A stretch of DNA of 64,000 bases, from contig NZ_HE610717.1 in assembly GCF_000321025.1 (NCBI RefSeq), positions 252,138 through 316,137 of the forward strand, read 5' to 3'. This document shows positions 18,200 to 27,046 of this stretch, in pieces. Position numbers and translations under genes: made by a program. The notes beneath the pieces are model-generated. The model did not search any database. It was not told where the DNA came from and was given only the letters and a program-made list of their open reading frames with translations. This DNA is from Peptoniphilus senegalensis JC140. Lineage in GTDB: Bacteria > Bacillota > Clostridia > Tissierellales > Peptoniphilaceae. Each line of letters opens with the position of its first letter. Within the stretch, counting starts at the first letter, position 1.

Positions 18200-20058
18200 T
18201 GATTAGACTTTTAGATGAAGCAACTATTTCTAAAATAACTGCAGGAGAAATAATTGAAAATTCTGCTTCAATAGTAAAGGAGTTAGTGGAGAATTCCATT
18301 GACGCAGGTGCCGATGATATCCTAGTTGAACTAAGAGGAGAGAGCACAAACTATATAAAGGTTTCAGATAATGGATCAGGTTTTGCAGAAGAAGATATTG
18401 AAGTTGCTTTTCTTCGTCACTCAACATCAAAGATTGAAAAAATTGAAGATTTAGAAAAAATAAGAACTTTAGGATTTCGTGGAGAAGCCTTAGCGAGCAT
18501 TTCAAATATTTCAAAAATAAAACTCATGACAAAGAGACAAGAGGATCTTGCAGGCAATTCTCTCTTAATTGAAAATGGAAAAATTATAAAGAAAAATAAA
18601 GTTGGGATGCCAAAAGGAACAACATTTGTAATAAGTGATGTCTTTTACAATACTCCAGTTAGAAAAAAATTTTTGAGAAAAGATTTGACAGAGATAAATA
18701 ATATAATAGATATTGTGCAAAAAATTGCCCTCAGCAACAATAACATTAAATTTACTTTAATTAGAGATGGAAAAACTATTTTAAATACTGGAAGTGACAA
18801 AGACCCAATAAATAGAATTTTTAGTATTTTAGGATCAGAAATTGCATCTTCGTTAAATGAAGGCTCTTTTGAATCTGAGAACTATAAAATTAAGGGATTT
18901 TTCTCTGACAATAAATTATTCAGATCTAATAGAGACAGCCAATATATTTTTGTAAATGGAAGATTTATAAGAAATATCAATATTTCAAGAGCCGTGGAAA
19001 AAAATTATCATTCTCTAATTCCTTTGAATAGATATCCAGTTTTTGTTTTATACATTGACATAGATCCAAAGCTAATTGATGTAAATATTCATCCAAAGAA
19101 GAATGAAATAAAAATCTCCAATGAAAATATTTTAAATGCTCTCTTGACTGAAGTTGTGGAAGATGTGATTTTCCCAAATAGAAGTATAAGAGAAATTGAA
19201 ATTGAAGATAAAAAAGAAAATGTTAGTGTATTTGATATTTTTGAAGATGAAGAATCTTATGAACCTGATCCACAAGAAAATGAAACAAACTTAAAGAGTA
19301 TTTGGGAAATAGAAAAGGAAACAAAAGACGAGGCTTTACACAATTCTTTTAATGAAGATGTGGTTTTATATAGAGATAAGGGAAATTTAGATTTAATTGA
19401 AGATAAAAAGATAATTAAAGAAGAACATGAAGAGAGAAATTTTTTATTTAATGATGCAAAAAGTAAGATAGATGAAAAACTTTTAAATACTAGAATTGCA
19501 GGAGTTCTTTTTAAGACTTATATACTTTTGGAAAATCAAAGGGATGACATAACTTACTTAGTAGACCAACACGCAGCACATGAAAGAGTTAATTATGAAA
19601 AATTTTTGCACATGTATTTAAACAGTGAAATTACTTCACAAATTTTATTAAAACCAGAAATAATTGAGCTTAATCAAATCGAATACGATAAAATTTTAAA
19701 TTATTTGGAATTATTTACAGAGCTTGGATTTAAAATTGAAGACTTTGGCGACAAATCTGTAGTGCTAAGAGAAGTTCCAATGATCTTTGGACTTCCTACT
19801 TATGTGAATTTTATAAGGGATATTATTGATTCGCTAGACAAAGAGATTTCATCAAATTATGAGGCTGATTTATATAAAATTATGAAAAAGGCTTGTAAAG
19901 CATCAGTAAAGGCTGGAGATGATCTATCAGATTTAGAAATTGAATCATTAATTAAAGATTTAAAAAATTGTGAAAATCCCTACACTTGTCCTCATGGGAG
20001 ACCGACTGTTGTGGAAGTGTCCAAGCACACAATATCAAAATTATTTTTGAGGGAATAA
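18199..20058 (+). CDS. mutL: DNA mismatch repair endonuclease MutL
   Basis: MutL couples MutS mismatch recognition to strand incision. The 619-residue protein has the GHKL ATPase domain (ELVENSIDAGADD near residue 30, FRGEALASISNI near residue 94), a linker of variable acidic sequence and a C-terminal dimerisation domain. The C-terminal domain carries the endonuclease metal motif DQHAAHERVNYE (about residues 455-466) and CPHGRP near residue 595. It is therefore a nicking-type MutL, as expected in bacteria without MutH. Its ATG shares one base with the mutS stop. It is intact even though mutS is frame-broken here. Confidence 0.96.
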   Translation: MIRLLDEATISKITAGEIIENSASIVKELVENSIDAGADDILVELRGESTNYIKVSDNGSGFAEEDIEVAFLRHSTSKIEKIEDLEKIRTLGFRGEALASISNISKIKLMTKRQEDLAGNSLLIENGKIIKKNKVGMPKGTTFVISDVFYNTPVRKKFLRKDLTEINNIIDIVQKIALSNNNIKFTLIRDGKTILNTGSDKDPINRIFSILGSEIASSLNEGSFESENYKIKGFFSDNKLFRSNRDSQYIFVNGRFIRNINISRAVEKNYHSLIPLNRYPVFVLYIDIDPKLIDVNIHPKKNEIKISNENILNALLTEVVEDVIFPNRSIREIEIEDKKENVSVFDIFEDEESYEPDPQENETNLKSIWEIEKETKDEALHNSFNEDVVLYRDKGNLDLIEDKKIIKEEHEERNFLFNDAKSKIDEKLLNTRIAGVLFKTYILLENQRDDITYLVDQHAAHERVNYEKFLHMYLNSEITSQILLKPEIIELNQIEYDKILNYLELFTELGFKIEDFGDKSVVLREVPMIFGLPTYVNFIRDIIDSLDKEISSNYEADLYKIMKKACKASVKAGDDLSDLEIESLIKDLKNCENPYTCPHGRPTVVEVSKHTISKLFLRE

Positions 20059-20967
20059 ATGGAAAATTTAGTAATAATAACTGGGCCAACTGGAATAGGC
20101 AAGACTGAACTTTCTCTTGAACTTGCAAAAAAATATAAGGGAGAGATAATTTCCAGTGACTCCATGCAAATTTATAAAAAATTAAATATTGGCACTGCAA
20201 AAATTGATTTAGATAAAACAATAATTCCGCATCATATGATTGATATAATTGAGCCATCAGATAATTTTACTGTCGCCGATTTCAAAAATGAGGCAAAAAA
20301 AATTATTATTGATATAAATAGTAGAGGTAGACTACCTTTTTTAGTTGGAGGTACAGGTCTTTACATCAATTCTCTCGTTTATAACTTAGATTTTACAGAA
20401 ACTGAGCCAGATTATGATTATAGAAATGCACTAAGAGATATTTTAGACAAAGAGGGAAGTGAATTTCTATATGAAAAACTTCTTGAACTTGATGAAAATA
20501 TTGCAGAAAAAATTCACAAAAATAATGGACAGAGAATTATAAGAGCACTGGAAATTTTAAAACATGGAAATAAAAAGGGCGACAACTTTCATGAAGAAAA
20601 TAATGATTACAATTTAATTTATATCGGTCTTAATATGGATAGAGCTAAACTTTACGAAAAAATTAACCAAAGAGTTGATAAAATGATTGAATTAGGTCTT
20701 TTAGATGAAGTAAAAAATCTTTTAGCTGAAGGATTAGACAAAAACTCTCAATCTCTTAAAGCTATTGGATACAAAGAAGTAATTGCATATTTAGACGGCG
20801 AGATAGATTTTGATGAAATGGTTGATTTAATTAAGAAAAATTCAAGACACTATGCCAAGAGACAGCTAACTTGGTTTAGAAGAGATGACAGAATAAAGTG
20901 GTTCGACAGAGAGTCTGAAACTCTTTTATTGGATATAGAAAATTATATTGACAGTAAATTAATTTAG
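20059..20967 (+). CDS. miaA: tRNA dimethylallyltransferase MiaA
   Basis: MiaA adds the dimethylallyl group of DMAPP to A37 of tRNAs, making the substrate for MiaB. The 302-residue protein starts with the P-loop GPTGIGKTELS (residues 8-18), then SSDSMQIYKKLNIGTAK and FLVGGTGLYINSL, all diagnostic. The C-terminal part includes SRHYAKRQLTWFRRD. It begins directly after the mutL stop, whose last codons contain the Shine-Dalgarno GAGGG. hfq, which often follows miaA in Firmicutes, is absent here. Confidence 0.97.
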   Translation: MENLVIITGPTGIGKTELSLELAKKYKGEIISSDSMQIYKKLNIGTAKIDLDKTIIPHHMIDIIEPSDNFTVADFKNEAKKIIIDINSRGRLPFLVGGTGLYINSLVYNLDFTETEPDYDYRNALRDILDKEGSEFLYEKLLELDENIAEKIHKNNGQRIIRALEILKHGNKKGDNFHEENNDYNLIYIGLNMDRAKLYEKINQRVDKMIELGLLDEVKNLLAEGLDKNSQSLKAIGYKEVIAYLDGEIDFDEMVDLIKKNSRHYAKRQLTWFRRDDRIKWFDRESETLLLDIENYIDSKLI

Positions 20968-20975
20968 GAGAAAAG

Positions 20976-22265
20976 ATGACAATATACGATAAGTTATTTG
21001 AAGAAGAATATAATATTGATAAGAAAATAATTGATTTTGTAAATAAAAATGAGGATAAATTACAAAATAGATTTCAGGAGTTTAGCGATATTGCACAATA
21101 TAATCAAGTTAAAATTTTAAATGCAATGCAAGAAGAGGGTTTAAAATCAACAGATTTTAACTGGACAACTGGATATGGTTATGGAGATATTGGAAGAGAC
21201 AAGGTAGAAAGTATCTATACTAGAATTTTTAAAACAGAAGACAGCCTTGTGAGGTCAAACATCGTATCAGGAACTCATGCAATAACACTCGCAATTAAAT
21301 CTGTCTTAAAACCAGGAGATCATTTCTTATCAGTTACTTCAACGCCCTATGATACACTTCAAAAAGTAATCGGATTAAGGGGAGATAGCCCTGATTCATT
21401 AATAAACATTGGATATGAATATTCTGAAGTGCCCTTAGTTAATAATAAAATTGATGTAAAGAATATAAAAAATTATATTAGAGATAACACATCTCTTGTT
21501 ATAATGCAAAGATCAACTGGATATTCTAATAGAAGGGCCTTTACAATCTCTGAACTAAAGGAAGCAATAGATGAAGTGAAGAGGATAAATAAAAACATAA
21601 AAATTTTTGTAGACAACTGTTATGGAGAATTTACAGAACTTATGGAGCCAAGTGAGCTTGGAATTGATATTATGGCAGGTTCTCTAATAAAAAATCCAGG
21701 TGGTGGAATTTCTTACACTGGTGGTTATGTTGCAGGCAAGTCTGAACTTGTTAAAAGAGCAGCAAATATTTTAACAGCTCCAGGTATAGGGAAGGACTGT
21801 GGACTTACCTTTGGTATGACAAGACAAATCCTTCAAGGACTTTTTATGTCTCCCAAAATTGTTGAAGATGCAATAAAGGGAGCTATGCTTTTCTCAAAAT
21901 GTTTTGAAGAATTAGGATTTAAAACTATTCCTTCAAGCGATGATCCAAGAAGTGATATTGTAACGGCAATTGAACTAAAAAAACCTGAAATACTAGAAAC
22001 CTTCTGCAAATATATTCAATTTTCTTCTCCAGTCGACTCAGAATTCACTCCTATGCCTTGGGATATGCCGGGATATGATGATAAGGTAATAATGGCAGCA
22101 GGAGACTTTATAGAAGGCTCATCCATTGAACTTTCAGCAGATGGACCTATGAGAGAACCTTATTATGTATATTTCCAAGGAGGACTCTCTTACTATCACA
22201 TTAAATTTGCCCTAATACATCTTTTAAATGCACTTGATAAAGAAAATTTAATTAACATTCTATAA
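20976..22265 (+). CDS. Methionine gamma-lyase-family PLP enzyme (YnbB type)
   Basis: A 429-residue PLP-dependent aminotransferase-fold protein of the group annotated as aluminum-resistance or methionine gamma-lyase family (YnbB in Bacillus). The PLP lysine is in GSLIKNPGGGISYTGGY (about residue 236); IFVDNCYGEFTEL supplies the aspartate that contacts the PLP ring nitrogen. Function in this group is not established; C-S lyase activity is inferred from the family. AGGAG precedes the ATG, 8 bases after miaA. In Bacillus ynbB also lies close to miaA, so the neighbourhood is conserved. Confidence 0.85.
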   Translation: MTIYDKLFEEEYNIDKKIIDFVNKNEDKLQNRFQEFSDIAQYNQVKILNAMQEEGLKSTDFNWTTGYGYGDIGRDKVESIYTRIFKTEDSLVRSNIVSGTHAITLAIKSVLKPGDHFLSVTSTPYDTLQKVIGLRGDSPDSLINIGYEYSEVPLVNNKIDVKNIKNYIRDNTSLVIMQRSTGYSNRRAFTISELKEAIDEVKRINKNIKIFVDNCYGEFTELMEPSELGIDIMAGSLIKNPGGGISYTGGYVAGKSELVKRAANILTAPGIGKDCGLTFGMTRQILQGLFMSPKIVEDAIKGAMLFSKCFEELGFKTIPSSDDPRSDIVTAIELKKPEILETFCKYIQFSSPVDSEFTPMPWDMPGYDDKVIMAAGDFIEGSSIELSADGPMREPYYVYFQGGLSYYHIKFALIHLLNALDKENLINIL

Positions 22266-22397
22266 TAAATACAGGAAGAAATTAGCATTGTTAGCTAATC
22301 AATTAAGGATAGAAAGTAAAGAAATAAAACAAGTTTACAAGTTGGCAAGTAAACTATTTTGTGACAACTTTAGTTTTTGAACTACTAATAAATTTTA
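22266..22397. other. Non-coding stretch with two small hairpins after the lyase gene
   Basis: No coding frame is seen between the lyase stop and the terminator. Two inverted repeats are visible: ATTAGC...GCTAAT near 22281-22299 and AGTTTAC...GTAAACT at 22332-22355. They may be 3'-UTR structure or a short RNA; no promoter was recognised. Confidence 0.35.
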
Positions 22398-22433
22398 AAG
22401 ACGATAGAAAAGTAGAAATCTATCGTCTTTTTT
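22398..22433 (+). terminator. Intrinsic terminator of the miaB-mutS-mutL operon
   Basis: An 11-bp perfect stem AAGACGATAGA/TCTATCGTCTT followed by a T-run. It lies between the lyase gene and the convergent lexA gene; nothing recognisable lies between it and the lexA stop except AT-rich sequence. Confidence 0.85.
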
Positions 22434-22571
22434 ATTATCTATTTTATATCAATTATAACTATTACGATTATATAAATTTTATGCTCTAAAAAAACAGGAA
22501 TTTTTAATAATCCCTGCTAAAATTTTTATTATTATAAGTTAAAAAATTTTTTTAAAGCAATTTATTATAAT

Positions 22572-23192
22572 TTAGTTCATTTTTCTGTAAAGTCCAACAA
22601 TTTTTCCTAATATATCTACTTTGTCAAAGTAGAAAGGTTCCATATTATCATTTTCAGGTTGTAGTCTATATCTGTCTTTTTCTTTGTAAAAAGTTTTTAT
22701 AGTGGCTTCATCATCAATTAAAGCTAAAACTTTTTCTCCATTTCTAGCAGAATTTGTCTTTTCTATTATTACATAATCACCATCACAAATTCCTACATTA
22801 ATCATACTCTCGCCCTTAACTTTTAATATAAAAAGCTCTTTATTTGATACAAAATCGACAGGGAGAGGCATAGTATCTTCGATATTTTGAACAGCTAAAA
22901 TAGGGGCACCTGCTGTTACATGACCAACAATTGGCACGTCAACAGTTTTCTTTTTGAGCATAAGAATATCATCATCTTGTGGAACAATTTCAAGTGCTCT
23001 TGTTTTTGATGCGTCTTTTCTAATATAATTTGTTGATTCTAACTTTTCAAGTGAGTAATAAACTGTAGAAGTTGATTTAATATTACATCCAGTGCAGATT
23101 TCACGAACAGTAGGTGGGTAAGACTTAGATTCAATGAATCTTTTAATAAAAAATAAAATTTCTAGTTCTCTTTGGTTTAAATCTTCGTACAT
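22572..23192 (-). CDS. lexA: SOS repressor LexA
   Basis: LexA represses the SOS regulon and self-cleaves when RecA filaments form. The 206-residue protein has the N-terminal winged-helix domain (residues 1-65, YPPTVREICTGCNIKSTSTV). The cleavage bond Ala-Gly is in HVTAGAPILA, the catalytic serine in VKGESMIN and the catalytic lysine in EATIKTFYKE. The start is the ATG at 23192 with GGAGGT before it; an upstream in-frame ATG would extend into the promoter. Divergent to the yneA-like gene; LexA-box candidates in between imply autoregulation. Confidence 0.97.
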   Translation of the reverse strand: MYEDLNQRELEILFFIKRFIESKSYPPTVREICTGCNIKSTSTVYYSLEKLESTNYIRKDASKTRALEIVPQDDDILMLKKKTVDVPIVGHVTAGAPILAVQNIEDTMPLPVDFVSNKELFILKVKGESMINVGICDGDYVIIEKTNSARNGEKVLALIDDEATIKTFYKEKDRYRLQPENDNMEPFYFDKVDILGKIVGLYRKMN

Positions 23193-23220
23193 GGGTTTAC
23201 CTCCTAATTTTTCTAAATTA

Positions 23221-23249
23221 ATAATATCACATTTAAACGTGTATTTCAA
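23221..23249 (-). promoter_or_regulatory. lexA promoter
   Basis: On the minus strand TTGAAA, a 17-base spacer and TATTAT lie 29 bases before the lexA start codon. The -35 box overlaps the LexA-box candidate at 23248-23259, as expected for an autoregulated repressor. Confidence 0.75.
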
Positions 23250-23259
23250 ACTTTAGTTT
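23248..23259. promoter_or_regulatory. LexA-box candidate 1
   Basis: AAAC-TTTA-GTTT, a palindromic variant of the Gram-positive SOS box GAAC-N4-GTTC. It overlaps the lexA -35 region. Function is inferred from position next to lexA and similarity to the two boxes on the other side. Confidence 0.65.
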
Positions 23260-23278
23260 AAATAGTTGTATTATTTCC

Positions 23279-23307
23279 TTGACAAAATAGAACTTTAGTT
23301 GTAACAT
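23279..23307 (+). promoter_or_regulatory. Promoter of the yneA-like gene
   Basis: A perfect TTGACA is followed after 17 bases by TAACAT. The -10 element lies inside LexA-box candidate 3 and the spacer contains candidate 2, so LexA binding would block polymerase directly. Confidence 0.75.
23290..23301. promoter_or_regulatory. LexA-box candidate 2
   Basis: GAAC-TTTA-GTTG, matching seven of the eight outer positions of GAAC-N4-GTTC. It lies within the spacer of the yneA-like promoter and abuts the third box without a gap. Confidence 0.7.
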
Positions 23308-23313
23308 TTGTTT
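23302..23313. promoter_or_regulatory. LexA-box candidate 3
   Basis: TAAC-ATTT-GTTT, keeping the AAC-N4-GTT core of the SOS box. It covers the -10 element of the yneA-like promoter and directly follows box 2. Confidence 0.6.
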
Positions 23314-23387
23314 AGAACTTATATTTGATACAGTTGTTTAATACGAATGTTTAAACTTTTTGAGAACATATTTATTGAGGTGATTAC

Positions 23388-23684
23388 ATGCGAAAGATTA
23401 TTATTAATAAACCTAAAGTTTTATTTTTTTTGATGCTAATATTAATATTTAATTCAGGATTAGTTATAAAAAATAGTGAAGACTTAAATATTATTAACGA
23501 AAAAGAAGCTATTATTGATATTTATACTGTAAAAAAGGGAGATACACTTTGGTCTATTTCTGATAATTATAATTACAAAAATAAGGTTGAGTTTGTAATG
23601 GAGATTGAAAAATTAAATGATATAACATCTTATGATATAAAGCCAGGCTATAAATTAGCTATACCTGTTTATGAAGTTAAATAG
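23388..23684 (+). CDS. YneA-like LysM protein, probable SOS-induced division inhibitor
   Basis: A 98-residue protein with one N-terminal membrane helix (about residues 10-28), a short linker and a single LysM domain (about 45-96; YTVKKGDTLWSISDNY and IKPGYKLAIP), which binds peptidoglycan. Size, topology and divergent position next to lexA match YneA of Bacillus, the SOS-induced division suppressor, although overall sequence similarity could not be tested. The promoter carries two abutting LexA-box candidates. GAGGTGAT precedes the ATG. Expected role: delay septation during DNA damage. A general wall-binding protein is the alternative. Confidence 0.8.
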   Translation: MRKIIINKPKVLFFLMLILIFNSGLVIKNSEDLNIINEKEAIIDIYTVKKGDTLWSISDNYNYKNKVEFVMEIEKLNDITSYDIKPGYKLAIPVYEVK

Positions 23685-23741
23685 ACATCATTCATGCACA
23701 TACTTTTATGTTTGACTTATGCTTTTAAAAGATATACAATT

Positions 23742-23766
23742 ATTTTAAGGCTTATGCCTTTAAAAT
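23742..23766 (+). terminator. Possible weak terminator before rny
   Basis: A hairpin ATTTTAAGGC/GCCTTTAAAAT with a one-base bulge and TTAT loop, followed by GATTTT. It lies between the yneA-like gene and rny and would limit SOS-driven read-through, but the T-run is poor. Confidence 0.4.
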
Positions 23767-23812
23767 GATTTTAAAATTTGAAACATGAAAACTAAATAGG
23801 AGGTGTGTATGA

Positions 23813-25342
23813 ATGAGTCCTTTAATGTCTATTATTATCGGTATTATTGGCCTAGCTATAGGCTATGCTATTAGAAAATATATTTCTGAAGGTAAATTAA
23901 AAAATGCTGAGGAATTATCTAAAAAGATGATTTATGAGGCCGAAAACCAAGCTCAAACTCAAAAGAAAGTTTTACTTGTTGAAGCTAAAGAGGAAATTCA
24001 AAAACTAAGATCAGAGCAAGAAAATGAAGCTAAGACTAGAAGAGCCGAAATCAAAGAAATGGAAGACAGAGTTATATCTAAGGAAAAGCTTTTAGATAAA
24101 AAATCTGCCCAAGTTGAGCACAAAGATGAAAAGCTAACTAAAAAGTTAGAAGGTCTTAGAGAAAAGGAAGATCAAGCTGATGCTCTCATAAAACAGAGAG
24201 AAGAAGAACTTCAAAAGGTTGCGGGTCTAACTAAAGATGAAGGTAAAGAAATTCTTCTTAATGAACTAAAAAAAGAAATTACTAATGAATCAGCACTTAT
24301 TATTAAAGAAAATGAAAATAGAATTAAAGAAGAATCTGGGAAATATGCTAGAAATGTAATTGCACAAGCTATTCAAAGATGTGCTGCTGACCAAGTTGCA
24401 GAATCTACTGTAGCAGTTGTTAATCTTCCAAATGATGAAATGAAGGGAAGAATAATAGGTCGTGAAGGTAGAAATATTCGAGCTATCGAGTCAATCACTG
24501 GTGTTGATTTAATTATTGATGATACTCCAGAAGCTGTTGTTTTATCTTGCTTTGATCCAATAAGAAGGGAAATAGCAAGAGTAGCTTTGGAAAAACTTGT
24601 AAATGATGGCAGAATTCATCCAACTAAGATTGAAGAGACTGTTGAAAAGGCTAAAAATGAAGTTGAAACAATAATTAAGGAATCAGGTGAGCAAGCAGCT
24701 TATGATGCTGGCGTTCATGGACTTCATCCAGAAATTATTAAGTATTTGGGTAGACTTAAATACAGAACAAGTTATGGTCAAAATAACTTAAAGCATTCTG
24801 TTGAAGTTGCTGAAATCGCTGGTATTCTAGCTAGTGAAATTGGTGCAGATGTTAAGCTTGCGAAAAGAGGAGGATTGCTACACGATTTAGGAAAGTCTGT
24901 AGATAGAAACCTTGATGCTCCTCATGTTGATATTGGAGTTGAAATTGCGAGAAAATACCATGAGTCAGAATATGTAATTAATGCAATAGAGTCTCATCAT
25001 GGTGATGTTGAGCCAACTTGTGTTGAATCAGTTTTAGTTCAAGCAGCTGATGCAATTTCTGCAGCAAGACCTGGAGCAAGGCGTGAAACAGTTGAATCTT
25101 ATATTCAAAGACTTGAAAAACTTGAAGAAATCGCTAATGAATTTGATGGAATTGAAAAGTCTTATGCTGTTCAAGCTGGTCGCGAAATTCGAATAATAGT
25201 AAAACCTGAAAAGATCTCTGAAGCAGAAATCACTATAACTGCTAGAGATGTTGTTAAAAGAATTGAATCTGAACTAGATTTTCCTGGACAAATTAAAGTT
25301 AATGTCATAAGAGAAACTAGAGCAGTTGAATACGCTAAATAA
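23813..25342 (+). CDS. rny: Ribonuclease Y
   Basis: RNase Y is the membrane-bound endonuclease that starts decay of many mRNAs in Gram-positives. The 509-residue protein has an N-terminal membrane helix (residues 3-20) and a long coiled coil (about 25-190). A KH domain follows ([17 protein letters not shown], about 217-233), then the HD domain with [10 protein letters not shown] and [11 protein letters not shown] (about residues 325-365). Length is standard. AGGAGGTG precedes the ATG. Its partner RNA degradation enzyme PNPase is also in this window, on the other strand. Confidence 0.97.
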   Translation: MSPLMSIIIGIIGLAIGYAIRKYISEGKLKNAEELSKKMIYEAENQAQTQKKVLLVEAKEEIQKLRSEQENEAKTRRAEIKEMEDRVISKEKLLDKKSAQVEHKDEKLTKKLEGLREKEDQADALIKQREEELQKVAGLTKDEGKEILLNELKKEITNESALIIKENENRIKEESGKYARNVIAQAIQRCAADQVAESTVAVVNLPNDEMKGRIIGREGRNIRAIESITGVDLIIDDTPEAVVLSCFDPIRREIARVALEKLVNDGRIHPTKIEETVEKAKNEVETIIKESGEQAAYDAGVHGLHPEIIKYLGRLKYRTSYGQNNLKHSVEVAEIAGILASEIGADVKLAKRGGLLHDLGKSVDRNLDAPHVDIGVEIARKYHESEYVINAIESHHGDVEPTCVESVLVQAADAISAARPGARRETVESYIQRLEKLEEIANEFDGIEKSYAVQAGREIRIIVKPEKISEAEITITARDVVKRIESELDFPGQIKVNVIRETRAVEYAK

Positions 25343-25347
25343 TTTGG

Positions 25348-25376
25348 AACCTGACTTATGTCAGGTTTTTATTTTT
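25348..25376 (+). terminator. Intrinsic terminator after rny
   Basis: An 8-bp stem AACCTGAC/GTCAGGTT with loop TTAT, followed by TTTTTATTTTT. It separates rny from the recombinase gene, whose Shine-Dalgarno AGGAGGTG comes just after. Confidence 0.85.
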
Positions 25377-25391
25377 GCAGGAGGTGAGAAA

Positions 25392-26357
25392 TTGATAAGT
25401 TCAAGTTTAATAGATGATTTTTTAGATTACATGAAAGCAACTAAAGGTTCATCTGATAATACAATTAAGGAATATTATTATGATTTAAGAGTATTTGTTA
25501 GATTTATAAAGAGGAGAAAAAATTTGGTAGATGAATCGGTGAATTTTGATGATATAGTTATTGAAGATATTTCGCCGGAGATCCTTGAAAGTATTACTAA
25601 ACAAGATATTTATGCTTACAATGCCTTTCTTGAAAGAGAAAGAAAGTTATCTAATAGGTCTAAATTCAGAAAAATTTCATCTGTCAGAAGTTTTTATAAT
25701 TATTTATTTGCAAAGATTGAGGTTATAAATAAGAATCCTATTATAGATATTGATATGCCTAAAGTTGAAAAAACTTTACCTGTTTATTTAACTCTAGAAC
25801 AAAGTTTAAATCTTTTAAAAACTATTGAAAATGCAAAAATGAGACCAATTTATAAGAAAAGAGATTATGCCATAGTTACTTTATTTTTAAACTGTGGAAT
25901 GAGGCTTTCAGAACTTGCAGGTATAAATATTTCTCACTTACAAGATGATAATACTTTAAAGGTAATAGGTAAGGGCAACAAAGAGAGGACAATTTATCTT
26001 AATGAGGCTTCTGTATATGCAGTTGATGAATATTTAAAACTTCGTCCTCAAATAAAAGATGATGCACTATTTTTATCTATGAGACAACAGAGGATGAGCA
26101 ATAGGTCAATTCAACACATGATTGAAAAACACATGAAAGATTCTGGTCTCGATACAAATAAATATTCAGTGCACAAACTGAGACATACAGCTGCTACACT
26201 TCTTTACCAATATGGAAATGCAGATATAAGGTCTTTGCAAGAGATATTGGGACATGAGTCAGTTAATACTACAGAGATTTATACACATGTCAACAAAAAA
26301 TCTCTAAAAAAGATGGTTGAATCAAATCCTCTTGCTAAAATAAAAGAAAAAGAATAA
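25392..26357 (+). CDS. XerC/XerD-type tyrosine recombinase
   Basis: A 321-residue tyrosine recombinase, probably one of the Xer proteins that resolve chromosome dimers at dif together with FtsK. The N-terminal SAM-like domain covers about residues 1-110. Catalytic residues appear in GMRLSELAGI (Arg), the beta-hairpin GKGNKERTIYL (Lys), HKLRHTAATLL (His-x-x-Arg) and GHESVNTTEIYTHV (His and nucleophilic Tyr). TTG at 25392 is the start, 6 bases after AGGAGGTGA. No attachment site or phage genes adjoin it, so it looks like a housekeeping enzyme; whether it is XerC or XerD cannot be decided here. Confidence 0.85.
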   Translation: MISSSLIDDFLDYMKATKGSSDNTIKEYYYDLRVFVRFIKRRKNLVDESVNFDDIVIEDISPEILESITKQDIYAYNAFLERERKLSNRSKFRKISSVRSFYNYLFAKIEVINKNPIIDIDMPKVEKTLPVYLTLEQSLNLLKTIENAKMRPIYKKRDYAIVTLFLNCGMRLSELAGINISHLQDDNTLKVIGKGNKERTIYLNEASVYAVDEYLKLRPQIKDDALFLSMRQQRMSNRSIQHMIEKHMKDSGLDTNKYSVHKLRHTAATLLYQYGNADIRSLQEILGHESVNTTEIYTHVNKKSLKKMVESNPLAKIKEKE

Positions 26358-26395
26358 GATTATTTAGTATAAAATATTTTTATAAAGGAGAAATT

Positions 26396-27046
26396 ATGAA
26401 TAAATTTAAAAAGTTTGCAATTTTAGGAATAATGACAGCAGCGCTAAGTACATCTGTTTTTGCAGCTGGTAAATTACCAAAAGATGCTTTAGATAAAGCT
26501 GTAAACATATACATTAATGAGTCTGCTCAAACTATTCCTCAAGAAATGGGAAGGGCATACTTAGACAAAAATACTAATAGGGTAATGGTTCCTATTAGAT
26601 ATATATCTGAAAATATGGGTGCTCAAATTAATTTTTATCAAAGAAAAGAAACAAATACAAGTGGAATTTTAATTGGCGCCATAGATGTTCTTGTTGAGCT
26701 TGATATTAACTCAACAAAAGCAAAGGTAAATAAAGCTGGTACAGAATCAGTGGTGAATTTAGATTCACCAGCAATTTTATATGATGGGAGAACTTATGTG
26801 CCTATAAGATTTATTTCAGAAACTCTTGGGCTTGATGTGGATTGGAAAAATGATTCAGTTTATATTTCTGGTCAATTTAAAACTAAGGGAAAGAGATACA
26901 ATTATGAGGATGAAAAAAAGGAAGAAGTTTCTCGTAAAAGTACAAATGAATTAAAAGAAAAGCTTAAGGATATTAGTCCAAAGGACACAAGAGATTATAA
27001 AGAAAATCTTCCAGAGAATAAATCTTCAAATTCTTTATTTGAGTAA
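26396..27046 (+). CDS. Secreted copper-amine-oxidase N-terminal-domain protein
   Basis: A 216-residue exported protein. Residues 1-23 form a signal peptide ending in SVFAA. Two copies of the stalk-like Cu-amine-oxidase N-domain pattern are visible: RVMVPIRYISENMGAQINF and TYVPIRFISETLGLDVDW (about residues 58-76 and 125-142). This domain is common in secreted proteins of clostridia and is not itself an oxidase; it may be a wall-anchoring or binding module. The C-terminal 55 residues are charged and probably disordered. AAGGAG precedes the ATG. The exact role is unknown. Confidence 0.78.
   Translation: MNKFKKFAILGIMTAALSTSVFAAGKLPKDALDKAVNIYINESAQTIPQEMGRAYLDKNTNRVMVPIRYISENMGAQINFYQRKETNTSGILIGAIDVLVELDINSTKAKVNKAGTESVVNLDSPAILYDGRTYVPIRFISETLGLDVDWKNDSVYISGQFKTKGKRYNYEDEKKEEVSRKSTNELKEKLKDISPKDTRDYKENLPENKSSNSLFE

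Noticed and set aside
22365-22376. CAAC-TTTA-GTTT, a fourth LexA-box look-alike past the end of lexA
   Set aside because: It is not near a promoter, and the AAC-N4-GTT core is expected by chance every few kb in DNA this AT-rich.
25392-26357. Tyrosine recombinase as an integrase of a mobile element
   Set aside because: No attachment repeats, phage or plasmid genes, or composition change around it; length and motifs fit chromosomal Xer.
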